DNA of 54,733 nucleotides from Siphonobacter sp. SORGH_AS_0500. Lineage in GTDB: Bacteria > Bacteroidota > Bacteroidia > Cytophagales > Spirosomataceae. Below are positions 9,504 through 20,403 of the stretch, in pieces. A program made the translations under genes and the position numbers. The stretch covers positions 1 through 54,733 of the forward strand of contig NZ_NHPP01000025.1 of the NCBI RefSeq assembly GCF_002838835.1. Reading direction: 5' to 3'. The first letter of the stretch is position 1. Every line of letters starts with the position of its first letter. The notes under the pieces are model-generated. The model searched no databases and was not told the origin of the DNA. It saw only the letters and a program-made list of their open reading frames with translations.

Positions 9504-12500
9504 TTAAAAAGTGGCCTGGATTCCTGCTTGAAATGATCGGGGAGTGGGGTATTGTCCGTAATCCACGCCATTCGTTAGCGTACCATTTTCGAACCAATCT
9601 CTGGGTCTAAACCAGAATACTTGGTAACGGTGAACAGGTTTTGGGCAGAAACATAGAGGCGTAATCTGCTGATGCCCAGTACACCCGTCTGCTTGGTCCA
9701 GGATTCGGGGGCGTTGTAGCCAATCATTACGTTTTTAAATCGTAAATAAGAGCCGTCTTCAATCCAGCGGGTGGAGGGCCGCACGTTCTGATTAGGGTCT
9801 CCGTTTACGGCTCTTGGCATGTCCGTGTTGGTGTTTGAAGGAGTCCAGGCATTCAACACGGCCACGTCGGCATTGAATAAGCGAGGCATCCCTTCCCGAA
9901 TAATCCGGGCCGCATTAAAGATTTTATTTCCCTGTACACCCTGGAAGAACACGGTGAAATCAAAGTTTTTGTAGTTAGCTCCGTAATTGAGCGAGTAACT
10001 AAACTTCGGCAGGAAACTTCCAATGAAGGTGCGGTCATCGTCATTAATCACGCCATTGCCATCCAGGTCTTTAAATTTTAGATCTCCGGCAGCGGCTCCA
10101 CTTTGCTTGGCGTGTGCCGTTACTTCGGCTTCACTCTGGAAAATACCTTCCACTACATATCCATAGAACGATTGCACGGGCTTACCCGCTACAGTATTCG
10201 TCAAAGGACCACCTCCGCCAAAATCAGCATCACCACCGGCAGTGATAGAGGCATTCTCATTATTTAAGCGTACGACCTGATTGCGAATCACGCTCAGTAA
10301 ACCCGTTACATTCCAGGTGAAATCGCCCCGCGTTTTGCGATAGCTTGCCTGAAATTCAAAGCCCTTATTCTCCATTCCGGCTACGTTCGCCAGTGTACCT
10401 GCTCCACCAAACCCAAAGCTGGTTGGCGTAGGAACCGTCAGAATCAGGTTGTCCGTCTTACGCTGGAAGTATTCTGCTACGAAGGTTAAGCGGTTTTCCA
10501 GAAAGCCCATGTCCAAACCGATGTTTGCCTGTTTGGTTTTCTCCCAGGCCAGATTCGGATTGCTCAGCCCGTTATAAAAAGAGCCATTTCCATTGATAAC
10601 GGTGCCGTTGAAGGGATAGGTAGACTGATTCCGCTGGATGGGCTGTAGGTAGGGGTAATTCCCCAGCAGCACCCCGTTAATACCCGTGATCCCATACCCT
10701 CCTCTGAGTTTCAGTTCAGAAATAGAGTTTACGTCTTTCATGAAGTTTTCCCGATCAATTCGCCAGCCTGCGGAAACGGCGGGAAAGTTCTCGAACTTAT
10801 TACCGGGAGCAAAAACGGAGAGACCATCCCGGCGAAGCGAGGCGGCCAGCAGATAGCGTTCATTGAAATCATACGTGATCCGACCCACCATCGAGCGAAT
10901 GAAGTTGGTTTCATAAATGCTGTTAGCCGTTACGTTGTTCGCTCCGTTCAGCGTTCTTACCACGTTCGTGCTCTGAGTACCGCTGGCCGTTTCATTCCGC
11001 ACGTTCTGTCCCTGTGTTTCGTACACAAATGTGGCCCCCAGGTTATGGCCTTCGAATGATTTTTCGAAGGTTAACTGCTGGGTAAACAGTTGTGTATTGG
11101 TCAGCAGTCGCTGATTCTGAATGGAAGCCGTGGCGGCAATGGACGTTCCGCCGTCGTTGTGAATGGGCGTGTAGTTCTCGATGGCTACATTCGAATAATC
11201 CAGACCATAGGTGGAGGTGAATTTCAACCAGGGAGCTATCGTTACTTTCAAGTACGCGGTGCCCAAGATACGGGTTGTGTTATTGATGTTTTCTACGAGA
11301 AACGCCCGTTCAACCGGATTGACTGGATCGGAAGCATCAAAACTGTTTTGGGGACCCATAAAACCACCCAGATTGTTGGGATTATAGACAGGTAAGTAAG
11401 GCTGCATGCGAATGACGTTCACAATGGGCGTACGGTTGCCCTGAGAAACGTCGAATCGTTGTTTGGATTGGCTGATGTAGAGGTTTTCACCGAAGGTAAA
11501 GACCTTACTTAAGGTATGTTCCGAGTTCAGGCGATAGTTCAGACGCTTGAAATTAAGACCCTGGGCAATGCCTTGCTGATCGAAATAGCCCGCTCCGGTA
11601 TAAAAACGCGAAACGCCATTACCGCCACTTAAAGAGACATTGTACTGCTGAAGGGGTTGATTTCTTCTGAAATATTCCCGTTGCCAGTTGGTGTTGGTCT
11701 GGGCAAACGTCTGGGAAGTGCCTTCGTAAACCGGTAGATTGAAGTTAGCCGATTCCAGCCGGGGGGTAGTGAACTGTTGGCTCCGTTCAGAGCTCTTTCG
11801 TACTGTAAATATTGCTGCGTATTCAGAAGATTAAACTCACGAGTTGGACTTTGAACCCCGAAATAAGCATCAAATGAAACCCTCGGACGATCTTGCAGTG
11901 CACCTTTTTTGGTAGTAATGATAATCACACCATTGGTAGCTCGGGAACCGTAAATTGCGGCGGAGCTGGCGTCTTTCAGTACTTCAGCTGATTGAATGTC
12001 GCGGGGATCGATGTTTGAAATAGCAGTGGGGAATCCATCGACTACGTACAGCGGATCAGAGGCAAAGCTGATGGAGCTAATACCGCGAATGGTCACAATG
12101 GGAGCACTGCCCGGCGATCCGTTATTGGTGACGTTTAAACCCGCTACCCGTCCCTGCATGGCCTGATCAATTCCTGCCACGGGTAATTCATTAAGGGCTT
12201 TGGAGGTAACAGAAGATACTGCTCCGGTAATGGCTCCCCGACGTTGAGTACCGTAACCTACTACGACTACTTCACTCAGCACTCGCTGATCATTTTTAAG
12301 AACTACGTCAACGGAAGACCGGGTACCTACCACGATTTCCTGACTGGCATAACCCACGTGCGTGATGACCAGCGTTGTATTATCATCAGGAATGGTTAAT
12401 CGGAATTGTCCCTGTTCGTTACTAACCGTTCCCAGGGTAGAGCCTTTGATGGCTAGACTTACGCCCGGAATCACTTGTCCCTGCTCGTCTTTAACCGTTC

Positions 12501-12678
12501 CGGTAATCACCCGATCCATCCAGACTCTAGGCCCGGCTATCGCTTTATCAGGTATCGAAGCATGACGTAAATAGTCGGTTGCTGCACGGGACGGATGCAT
12601 TTGTAACAGCAAACAAACCATTGGCGGAAACATCATCCATCGGACTGGATGTTCTCTAAATGTTACAGATTTACCCAT
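9504..12678 (-). CDS. susC: SusC/RagA-family TonB-dependent outer-membrane transporter (two frameshifts)
   Basis: A TonB-dependent channel that imports oligosaccharides with the adjacent SusD. After an N-terminal signal region come a carboxypeptidase-like regulatory domain (ITGTVKDEQGQVIPGVSLAI), the SusC-type VVVGYGTQRRG, the plug (GSPGSAPIVTIRGISS, LKDASSAAIYGSRATNGVIIITTK) and the barrel, ending in SFQAGIQATF. Two single-base deletions break the frame. One is in the G-run (C-run on the coding strand) at 11761-11766, where one more C restores LPPRLESANFNLPVY. The other is in TTTT at 9586-9589, where one more base restores NGTLTNGVDYGQYPTPR up to a stop at 9504-9506. The corrected length is 1058 aa. 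Confidence 0.93.
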
Positions 12679-13102
12679 AGCATTGGTTGAAATTTTGTGA
12701 AGTAATTGATTAGGAATAGAAGTCAGGTAGGGATCGCTAAGCGGTAGGTTGAGGTCCGCAAAGGCTCTCCCTTTCTGAACAATACACTGGAAGTTATGTG
12801 GGTGTTGGGCTGATAAAATGGTTGAACAAAACTAGAGGGAGAGAATAACCGGACGGTAGTAGAAATGTAAAAAAATATAGAAATAATGTAAATAATATGA
12901 CTTAACGAGGGCTTATGTTTAACTAATTAAACATTTTTTCTGATTTTTTAAAGATTTCTATCCTAGCCTTTCTTGGGTTACTTCTACATTTGAGTCCGCT
13001 GACTTCTACGTTAAAACGAAGAAAAGACCAGTACCAAGCTTGACGGAAAAGTTACCCCGACGAGCAACCTCTATCACATCATCGTAGCGATTTTACAGAA
13101 AC
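12679..13102. promoter_or_regulatory. Divergent promoter region between susC (-) and GH43 (+)
   Basis: No gene is seen in this 424-bp gap. It holds two exact matches to the Bacteroidota -7 consensus TAnnTTTG: TAGTTTTG on the minus strand (12827-12834, about 150 bp before susC) and TACATTTG on the plus strand (12985-12992, about 110 bp before GH43). Neither has a clear TTTG at -33, so the assignment is tentative. The centre (12868-12960) is AT-rich and is a likely place for HTCS binding. Confidence 0.4.
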
Positions 13103-14775
13103 ATGAGACAACCTATTTTGTCAGTTCTTTTTCTCTGCCTTTGGGGCCTGAATGTGGGAATAGCACAGAAGACAACTTTAGTAAATCCGATTTTGTCGGG
13201 CTTCTATCCCGATCCGAGTATTGTTCAGGTAGACAAAGATTATTACCTCATTAATTCTACGTTTTCCTACTTTCCTGGCATTCCGGTTTTTCACAGCAAG
13301 GATTTGAAAAACTGGAAGCAGATCGGCAATGTCATTGACCGCCCCTCGCAAATGGATTTCATGGGGGAACGGTTAACGCGTGGCCTGTTTGCCCCGGCGA
13401 TCAGCTATCACAAAGGCACGTATTATGTAACCTGTACGGACATTGACCACGATGGTAACTTTGTGGTAACGGCGAAAAATCCGGCAGGCCCCTGGAGTAA
13501 TCCGGTTCGTATTCCTCAGGTTCGGGGAATTGACCCTTCGCTGTATTTCGATGACAACGACAAAGCTTATATTCTCTATAACAGCGATGCTCCCGATAAC
13601 AAACCTCAGTACTCCGGTCACCGAACCATTCGGATGTATGAGTTTGATTATCAGAATCTGAAAGTAGTAGGTGAAGAAAAGCAACTGGTAAACGGCGGGG
13701 TGGATATCAGTAAAAAGCCCGTGTGGATCGAAGGACCGCATATCCTGAAGCGAAACAACTGGTATTACCTCTACGCAGCCGAAGGGGGCACTTCGGTGAA
13801 TCACTCCGAAGTAGTTTTCCGAAGTAAATCGGTTTGGGGCCCTTACGTACCTTACGAACACAACCCCATTCTGACGCAGAAAGGCTTACCCGAAGACCGG
13901 AAAGACCCCGTTACCTCGGCGGGTCACGCTCAGTTTGTGGAAGGCCCCGATGGAAAAACGTATTCGATCTTTCTGGCTGTTCGGCCCTACGAAGGCGATT
14001 TCTACAACACGGGTCGTGAAACCTTCATGCTCCGGTAGAATGGAAGGAAGACTGGCCGATCATCAACCCTAACCATAAGGAAATTCAGTATTCCTATCCG
14101 GTGAACTACGCAGAAAACAAGCCGAAAGATATGTTACCCCAGTCGGGTAACTTCGGCTATACGATGACCTTCGAAAAACAACTGGACCCTTCCCTGCTGT
14201 TCATGCGGACGGTAGATCCCAGCTCGTATACGCTTTCCAAAAAGCAGGGATTAACCCTGAAACTAAAGCCAGAAACCTGTATGGAAATGGGGAATCCTTC
14301 TTTTGTGGGTAAACGTCAGCAACACCTATATAGTACGGCAGAAACCGAACTGAGCTTTAGTCCGAAAGCGGAACATGAAAAAGCGGGGCTGGTGATTCTT
14401 CAGGATGAACATCATTTTTATTTCCTGAGTAAAGGCCAGAAAGATGGGAAACCAGTCATCCAGCTTTTCAAGAGTGTACCCCGTGAAAAATCGATGGAAT
14501 TAGTAACGGAAGCACCCCTGAACACCACGGCTGACAAGGTAACCCTTCGCATTTCTTCGCAGGGCGATTCGTATAGCTTCTCGTATACAACGGATGGCAA
14601 AAACTGGCAAATGCTGAAAGATAAAGTGGATGGTAAGTTTCTGAGTACCAAAGTAGCGGGTGGATTCATCGGTTGTGTGTATGGCATGTACGCCACTTCT
14701 TCGGGCGAAAGTAGTACTAATACCGCTTCTTTCCGTTATTTGAAGTACGAAGGCAAGGACCCGATGTATAAGTAA
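13103..14775 (+). CDS. GH43 beta-xylosidase/arabinofuranosidase with C-terminal beta-sandwich (one frameshift)
   Basis: A secreted inverting glycosidase acting on xylo- or arabino-oligosaccharides. The signal peptide ends at GIAQ. The propeller carries the catalytic triad: base Asp37 (GFYPDPS), pKa-modulating Asp144 (GIDPSLYFDD) and acid Glu210 (WIEGPHI). After about residue 330 a concanavalin-like C-terminal domain follows (FGYTMTFEKQ ... FSYTTDGKNWQML), as in xylan-active GH43 enzymes. The frame breaks at 14032, where one C is missing; restoring it reads FMLPVEWKEDWP and gives 557 aa. It is the first gene of the rightward enzyme run opposite susC. Substrate class is from the family; exact specificity is inference. 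Confidence 0.92.
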
Positions 14776-14781
14776 GGGTAA

Positions 14782-14843
14782 CTAAACTGCTTTGGGAATA
14801 GGTTACCTCACCCAAGCGATCCTCTATTCCCAAAGCAGTTTAG
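14782..14843 (+). terminator. 19-bp perfect hairpin between two GH43 genes
   Basis: 14782-14800 pairs perfectly with 14825-14843 around a 24-nt loop. No T-run follows directly, so it may act as a processing or stability hairpin rather than a full stop between the two enzymes. Confidence 0.6.
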
Positions 14844-14880
14844 ATGCGTTCTTTCAACATTTAATCTTTATCAGATAAAC

Positions 14881-16436
14881 ATGCGAAGAAGCTTTATTTT
14901 GCTGTGTTTGCTTTGTTCAGGTAGGCTTTTGTTCGCCCAGGCCCAGAATCCGGTCATCTTCGCTGATGTGCCGGATCTTTCCATGATTCGGGTAGGGGAT
15001 ACGTATTACATGAGTAGCACCACCATGCACATGAGTCCGGGTTTGCCCTTGATGAAATCCAAGGATTTAATTAACTGGCATTTGGTAGGTTATGCGTATG
15101 ACCGATTGGGTGAAGTGGATGAACTGAATTTGAACAATGGTAAGAGCACTTACGGACGAGGTTCCTGGGCTAGTAGCCTACGATATCACAAGGGTACTTA
15201 TTACGTTACCACATTTGCTCAGACAACGGGTAAAACCTATATCTATTCCACCCAAAACATTGAAAAAGGCCCCTGGAAAGAGGTTTCGTTCAAACCAGCG
15301 TATCACGATCATAGCCTGTTTTTCGACGATGACGGTCGGGTCTACATGATTTACGGTGGGGGTAAACTCAAGCTGATCGAACTCTCTTCCGATTTGTCGG
15401 GGGTAAAGCCGGGTACTACCGAACAGGTTATCATCGAAAATGCCAGCACGCCTTCGGGTACCGAAGGTGGATTACCCGCCGAAGGGTCCCAGTTATTTAA
15501 GGTGAATGGAAAATATTACCTGTTTAACATCACCTGGCCTAAGGGGAGCATGCGTACGGTTGTGATTCACCGGGCGGATAAAATTACGGGTCCGTGGGAA
15601 GGAAAAGTCTGCCTGCATGATTTAGGCGTAGCTCAGGGTGGCCTGATCGATACGCCCGATGGAACTGGTATGCCTATCTGTTCCGGGATTTTGGTGGCGT
15701 AGGCCGGATTCCGTATTTAGTTCCGGTTACCTGGGAAAACGGCTGGCCTGTATTGGGAGAAAATGGTAAAGTGCCCGAAAAGCTGGCCTTGCCCGCGAGC
15801 AAAGGACTGATTCCGGGTATTGTCGCCTCCGATGAATTCAGCCGCAAAAAAGGAGAACCGACCTTGCCGCTGGTTTGGCAGTGGAATCATAACCCCGAAC
15901 CGAAGCTCTGGTCGTTCAGCGAACGCAAAGGGTTTTTACGACTGAAAACCGGAAGAATCGATACTTCCTTTACTCAGGCACGTAATACCCTCACCCAACG
16001 GACCATCGGGCCGGAATCGTCGGGAAGCACTGCTCTGGATGTATCACAGATGAAAGATGGTGATTTTGCGGGTTTAGGATTGTTACAAAAGGATTATGGG
16101 CTGGTCGGTGTGAAAGTTACGCAGGGGAAGCCTTCCGTAGTAATGGTTAAAATGAAAGATGGAAAACCCGTAGAGCTGCAAGCTATTCCCCTGAATCAGA
16201 AGGTAGTGTATCTGAAAGCCGAATGCAATTTCCGGGATCGGAAGGATACGGCTCACTTCTTCTACAGCCTTGACAACAAAAGCTGGACACGTATCGGGGA
16301 ATCGCTAAAAATGCCCTATACCATTCCGCATTTTATGGGGTATCGGTTTGGCCTGTTCAATTACGCGACGCAACAAACGGGTGGCTACGCTGATTTCGAT
16401 TATTTCCATATTAGCGATACCATTACTCAGCCCTAA
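14881..16436 (+). CDS. GH43 family glycosidase, second copy (one frameshift)
   Basis: A secreted GH43 enzyme distinct from its neighbour. The signal peptide ends near LLFAQAQ. Likely catalytic residues are Asp32 (ADVPDLSMI), Asp143 (YHDHSLFFDD) and Glu201 (PAEGSQLF). The N-terminal blade YYMSSTTMHMSPGLPLMKSKDLINW is typical of xylosidase/arabinofuranosidase subgroups. A C-terminal beta-sandwich is present (FFYSLDNKSWTRIGESLKM). One base is missing at 15661-15664: GGAAC should read GGAAAC or GGGAAC. Correction reads DG-NWYAYLFRDFGGVGR and gives 518 aa. It lies downstream of the first GH43 across a 105-bp gap with a hairpin. Confidence 0.9.
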
Positions 16437-16789
16437 ATTCAGATTAGGTGGATCAAAGAACAGGAATTGGTTTAATCAGACAGAGAGCAAGCAAGTGCAT
16501 TGCTCTGGATGACCACCGGGGTTTCAACGAATGAAGCTGTTTGTCATCTCGAACGTAGTGATAGAACTTGCATAGAACTGGGATAAGTTACTAATCCAGA
16601 GCAATCCGCAGGCTTAGGAAGAGCCTTCACTTCGCTCTGGATGACAGAAAGAGTAGGGCGGTGAAATGAAAATAACCCGTCTGTTCCTGCAAACGGAGGG
16701 AAAGCCAACGCAAGGCCGCCCTATTGGATTTAAACGGTCAGTCTCTATAACCATGCTTTGGATGGAGCTCTAAGCCTTTACTACTTGCT
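16437..16789. other. Gene-free gap with an interspersed repeat
   Basis: The 353-bp gap contains a repeat of about 106 bp at 16542-16647 and an extra half-copy ending (GCTCTGGATGAC) near 16502. I see no gene. The last 100 bp before the esterase show no clear promoter consensus. Confidence 0.6.
16542..16647. repeat. Interspersed TGTCATCTCGAACG...ATGACA repeat, copy 1
   Basis: It begins TGTCATCTCGAACGTAGTG and ends CTTCGCTCTGGATGACA. The two ends are imperfect inverted copies of each other. A second full copy lies at 23735-23852, and right-end fragments occur near 26250 and 26815. It is non-coding and looks like a dispersed palindromic element. Confidence 0.65.
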
Positions 16790-17644
16790 ATGAAAAAGAT
16801 CGGTATCATTTGGGCCGTAATGTTAGTACTGTTCTGCCGTGAGCATACGGTTGCTCAGGACCCTAACTTTCACATTTACCTCTGTCTGGGGCAGTCAAAT
16901 ATGGAAGGTCCTGCTGCCATTGAAGCTCGGGATACGACCGTAAATGCCCGGTTTCAGGTATTGGCAGCATTGGATTGTCCTCAGCTAGGACGGAGTCAGG
17001 GCCAATGGTATCCGGCTAAACCGCCTTTGTTTCGGTGTAATACCCGACTTTCCCCTGCCGATTATTTTGGTCGCACGATGGTTGCTCATTTGCCCGAAAC
17101 CATCCGAGTAGGCGTAGTACCCGTGGCGGTAGCAGGAAGCAAGATTGAAATTTTTGATAAAGCTGAGTATCAGGCTTATCTGGACTCTTCAGCCGCGGAA
17201 AGACCGTGGATGATCAACATGGCGAAGGCTTATGGAGGGAACCCCTACGAACGTTTGGTGGAACTGGCCCGGCAGGCTCAAAAAGTCGGCGTAATTAAAG
17301 GCATTCTGATTCATCAGGGGGAATCCAACACAGGCGATAAAGCCTGGCCAGCGAAGATTCAGAAACTTTATGATAATCTGCTGGTGGATTTGGGATTGGC
17401 CCCGAATTCCATCCCCTTACTGGCGGGTGAAGTGGTCAATCAAGATCAGGGTGGAAAATGTGCCAGCATGAACGCGATCATCGCGACGCTGCCCCAAACG
17501 ATTCCGAATGCCTACGTAATCTCATCGGCGGGCCTTCCGGCGGTTCCGGATAAACTTCACTTTACCTCCGAAAGCATCCGACAATTAGGCAAGCGGTACG
17601 CCGTGCAGATGCTGTCGTTGCAGGGGTATGGGGTGAGGGAATAA
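16790..17644 (+). CDS. Acetyl-esterase of the SASA/CE6 type
   Basis: A secreted SGNH-fold carbohydrate esterase, probably removing acetyl groups from xylan-type glycans. The signal peptide ends VAQ at residue 23. The nucleophile Ser36 lies in LGQSNMEG, a second conserved block is HQGESNTGD, and the catalytic His257 lies in DKLHFTSESIRQLG. The 284-aa length fits single-domain CE6 enzymes, without the inserted jelly-roll domain of larger sialate O-acetylesterases. Intact. It sits between GH43 and CE1-like genes, which supports deacetylation of the same glycan. A sialic acid substrate is less likely because no sialidase or neuraminate lyase is seen. Confidence 0.85.
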   Translation: MKKIGIIWAVMLVLFCREHTVAQDPNFHIYLCLGQSNMEGPAAIEARDTTVNARFQVLAALDCPQLGRSQGQWYPAKPPLFRCNTRLSPADYFGRTMVAHLPETIRVGVVPVAVAGSKIEIFDKAEYQAYLDSSAAERPWMINMAKAYGGNPYERLVELARQAQKVGVIKGILIHQGESNTGDKAWPAKIQKLYDNLLVDLGLAPNSIPLLAGEVVNQDQGGKCASMNAIIATLPQTIPNAYVISSAGLPAVPDKLHFTSESIRQLGKRYAVQMLSLQGYGVRE

Positions 17645-18057
17645 TGACGTTGTTGTTTTGTATAAATATTTGGCAGTAAGGAGTTTATGGAGAATAGGTA
17701 TGGCGTCCCTCATGCTTGACTGGTTATTCAGTCCGTATGTATTCCATGCCGGGCATCGCATGCCGGCCGCCCATCGTTGACTTCATACTGCTCCAGCCAC
17801 CGCATTGCGGAGAGAGCTGCCATGGAAGGGTAGGCGGCTTGAGCACGGCATTCGGGTTTATGCCGTCGACAATGCCAAATGGCTAATAACCAATAGCTAT
17901 TTAGTCGTGGAGAGGTCCAGCCTGCAAGGCTCACGGGCTATACTAGTCGGCCGTGTCTGCGGTACCAACCGTCTAGGTGAATGACGAGGTTTCAACCCAT
18001 CAAATGAAACAGGCTTTTTGTAATAAAGGCTCTCTTTACTCTAAACCCCTTTAATCT
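17645..18057. other. 413-bp gene-free gap of unknown content
   Basis: No convincing gene. It is richer in G+C than the other gaps and has several small stems: GCCGGgCAT/ATGCCGGC around 17748-17766 and AGCCT/AGGCT around 17919-17931. A 68-codon minus-strand reading frame has no recognisable features. It could hold a decayed insertion or a structured RNA; I cannot assign it. Confidence 0.4.
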
Positions 18058-19230
18058 ATGAAAAACAATTACCTGAAGCCCCGGCTAATCCGATGGTTGT
18101 TCAGCGGATTATTAGCTGGCCTGATAGGGGCTTCCCCGGCCCAGCCACCGAGGGGACCGCTGGTGGTATCGCCCGAGGTTCATGCGGATCACACGGTTAC
18201 GTTTCGCTATCTGGCCCCAACGGCCCGGGAGGTAAAGCTGAGTGGGCAGTTTGAAAAGACGGCTGTTCCGCTGACGAAAAATGACCAGGGCATCTGGAGC
18301 GTAACGGTAGGCCCGGTAAAGCCTGATATCTATCCCTACAGTTTTCAGGTCGATGGCGTGACCGTTATGGACCCGGCAAACGGGGCGTTTTTCCCGAATG
18401 AGCGATTCAAGGCCAGTCTGGTCGATGTACCGGGCGATACGCCGCTGATGCATGCCTTGAAAAACGTACCGCACGGCACGGTATCATACGAGTATTACCC
18501 CTCGGCCGAAGGCACGACGGGTTCGCTGGTGGTGTATACGCCACCGGGATATGATCAGAATCCCACGAAAAAATACCCGGTATACTACCTCATCAGCGGC
18601 ACCACGGATACGGAGGAAACCTTCTACAAAGTGGGTCGAACAAATCTGATTCTGGACAACTTGCTGGCCGAGGGGAAAACCAAACCGATGATCATCGTGA
18701 TGCCCTACGGCAACATTGCCGCTCGGGTAGCGGAACAAAAGGGTGGAGCCAAACCTGCGGATCCCATCGTACGCGACGATGCCGACGCCGTCAATCGGGC
18801 GAATGCTTTCGGCGACGATCTGATCCAGAACATCATTCCCTACATCGAGAAAACTTACCGAACCCTGGCGAATCGGGAAAACCGGGCCATCGGCGGATTC
18901 TCACGGGGTGGAGGACAAACCCTCCGGGCCGCCTTTGGTCACATGGATACTTTTGCCTGGGTGTGTGCCTACAGTTCGTACCTCTCACCCGCCGAAATGG
19001 AAAAGAGCTACCAGACCATTGCCAGTAATCCGGCCCAAACCAATCGGCAACTGAAATTACTGTGGGTAAGCGTCGGAAGTGACGATTTTCTCTACAAAGG
19101 CACCCTCGAATTCATGGATTATCTGAAGTCGAAGAACGTCAACTTCAAAAGCCGGATTACGGACGGAGGACACACCTGGATGAATGTCAAAGCTTACCTG
19201 GCAGAAACCGCTCCCTTACTCTTTCAATAG
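18058..19230 (+). CDS. CE1-like esterase 1 (E-set domain plus alpha/beta hydrolase)
   Basis: A secreted esterase of the PF00756 type (feruloyl/acetyl xylan esterase or enterochelin-esterase-like fold). The signal peptide ends near SPAQPPRG. Residues about 35-115 form an E-set/CBM48-like sandwich (VTFRYLAPTAREVKLSGQF ... SFQVDGVTVMDP). The hydrolase domain has YTPPGYDQN, nucleophile Ser282 in GGFSRGGGQ and His372 in GGHTW. It is 390 aa and intact, first of four tandem relatives, and is followed after 15 bp by the next. A role in stripping ferulate, acetate or other acyl groups from hemicellulose is inferred from family and context. Confidence 0.88.
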   Translation: MKNNYLKPRLIRWLFSGLLAGLIGASPAQPPRGPLVVSPEVHADHTVTFRYLAPTAREVKLSGQFEKTAVPLTKNDQGIWSVTVGPVKPDIYPYSFQVDGVTVMDPANGAFFPNERFKASLVDVPGDTPLMHALKNVPHGTVSYEYYPSAEGTTGSLVVYTPPGYDQNPTKKYPVYYLISGTTDTEETFYKVGRTNLILDNLLAEGKTKPMIIVMPYGNIAARVAEQKGGAKPADPIVRDDADAVNRANAFGDDLIQNIIPYIEKTYRTLANRENRAIGGFSRGGGQTLRAAFGHMDTFAWVCAYSSYLSPAEMEKSYQTIASNPAQTNRQLKLLWVSVGSDDFLYKGTLEFMDYLKSKNVNFKSRITDGGHTWMNVKAYLAETAPLLFQ

Positions 19231-19245
19231 ACGCAGCTTACCGCT

Positions 19246-20322
19246 ATGAAAAAAGTCATCTATCTTCTGTCCCTACTGCTGGGATCGAGTTTTGCGGGAA
19301 TGGCTCAGCGTCCGCCCTCCATCAGTTCTCCCGAAGTACATCCCGATCATCGCGTCACATTTCGCTATTTCTCCCGGAATGCCAAAAAAGTGACATTAAA
19401 TGGGGAATTTCTGTCGGCTCCCGTAGCTATGACCAAGGATACGTCCGGCCTCTGGAGCGTAACCGTACCGCCAGTGAAGCCTGACGTGTATCCGTATAGT
19501 TTCTCGGTAGACAGCGTTCAGATCGCTGATCCCAACAATACTTACATTTTTGCCAACGAACGATTTAAACGAAGTATCGTCGATATTCCGGGGGATCAGC
19601 CGCTGGTGCATTCCTTGCAAAACGTACCTCACGGTAAAGTCAGCTATCGATACTATTCATCAGCAACGCTCGGGCGAACGCGGAACGTGCTGATTTATAC
19701 GCCACCCGGTTTTGACCCTAACGGTAAAACAAAATACCCGGTGCTTTACCTGATTCACGGCGGTTCTGACACCGAAGAAACCTGGACGAAAGTCGGACGG
19801 GCTCACTGGATTGCCGATAATCTGATCGCTCAGGGAAAAGCAAAACCCATGCTGATTGTCATGCCGTACGGAAATGTTCGCCCCAGTCCCATGGCTGACT
19901 TCACAAAGGACCTGGTCAACGACATTATTCCGTTCGTGGAAGCCAATTACCCCGTTTACAAAGACAGTAAAAACCGGGCGGTAGCGGGCTTTTCGGTGGG
20001 CGGTGGTCAAACGCTCAACATTGGTCTGACGAATCCCGACAAGTTCGCCTACATCTGCTCCTACGCTCCGTATACCGCCACGGAAGAGTTTGCCAAAAAC
20101 TTTACCAACTGGTCACCCAATGCGGAGCAACTGAATAAACAACTCAAATTATTTACCATCAGTGTAGGAACGGATGACTTTCTCTACGAACCAGTAAAAC
20201 AGAACATTGCGATGTTTCAGGGGAAGAAACTAAAGGTTACGCCCCTTATCGTATCGGGCGGCCATACCTGGATGAATTGTAAATTATACCTCGCTCAAAC
20301 TTTACCTCAGCTTTTTCAATAA
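19246..20322 (+). CDS. CE1-like esterase 2 (E-set plus alpha/beta hydrolase)
   Basis: A paralogue of the preceding gene with the same layout: signal peptide (FAGMAQRPP), E-set domain (VTFRYFSRNAKKVTLNGEF) and esterase domain with YTPPGFDPNG, Ser250 in AGFSVGGGQ and His340 in GGHTW. It is 358 aa and intact. The intergenic distance of 15 bp indicates co-transcription. Divergence from copy 1 is concentrated in the lid and loop around residues 215-235, where this copy lacks about 30 residues, so substrate preference may differ. Confidence 0.88.
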   Translation: MKKVIYLLSLLLGSSFAGMAQRPPSISSPEVHPDHRVTFRYFSRNAKKVTLNGEFLSAPVAMTKDTSGLWSVTVPPVKPDVYPYSFSVDSVQIADPNNTYIFANERFKRSIVDIPGDQPLVHSLQNVPHGKVSYRYYSSATLGRTRNVLIYTPPGFDPNGKTKYPVLYLIHGGSDTEETWTKVGRAHWIADNLIAQGKAKPMLIVMPYGNVRPSPMADFTKDLVNDIIPFVEANYPVYKDSKNRAVAGFSVGGGQTLNIGLTNPDKFAYICSYAPYTATEEFAKNFTNWSPNAEQLNKQLKLFTISVGTDDFLYEPVKQNIAMFQGKKLKVTPLIVSGGHTWMNCKLYLAQTLPQLFQ

Positions 20323-20403
20323 ACCCTCAGTTAGTTCTGGCAATGAACGGGTTAACCGAGGAAAGTTTTCTAGTAAACGATGTAACCTCTAAGAAACAAA
20401 TCT

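Noticed and set aside
17728..17934. 68-codon minus-strand frame in the 413-bp gap
   Set aside because: No known features, rich in Arg/Ala/Trp as expected from GC-rich non-coding DNA, and no start context.
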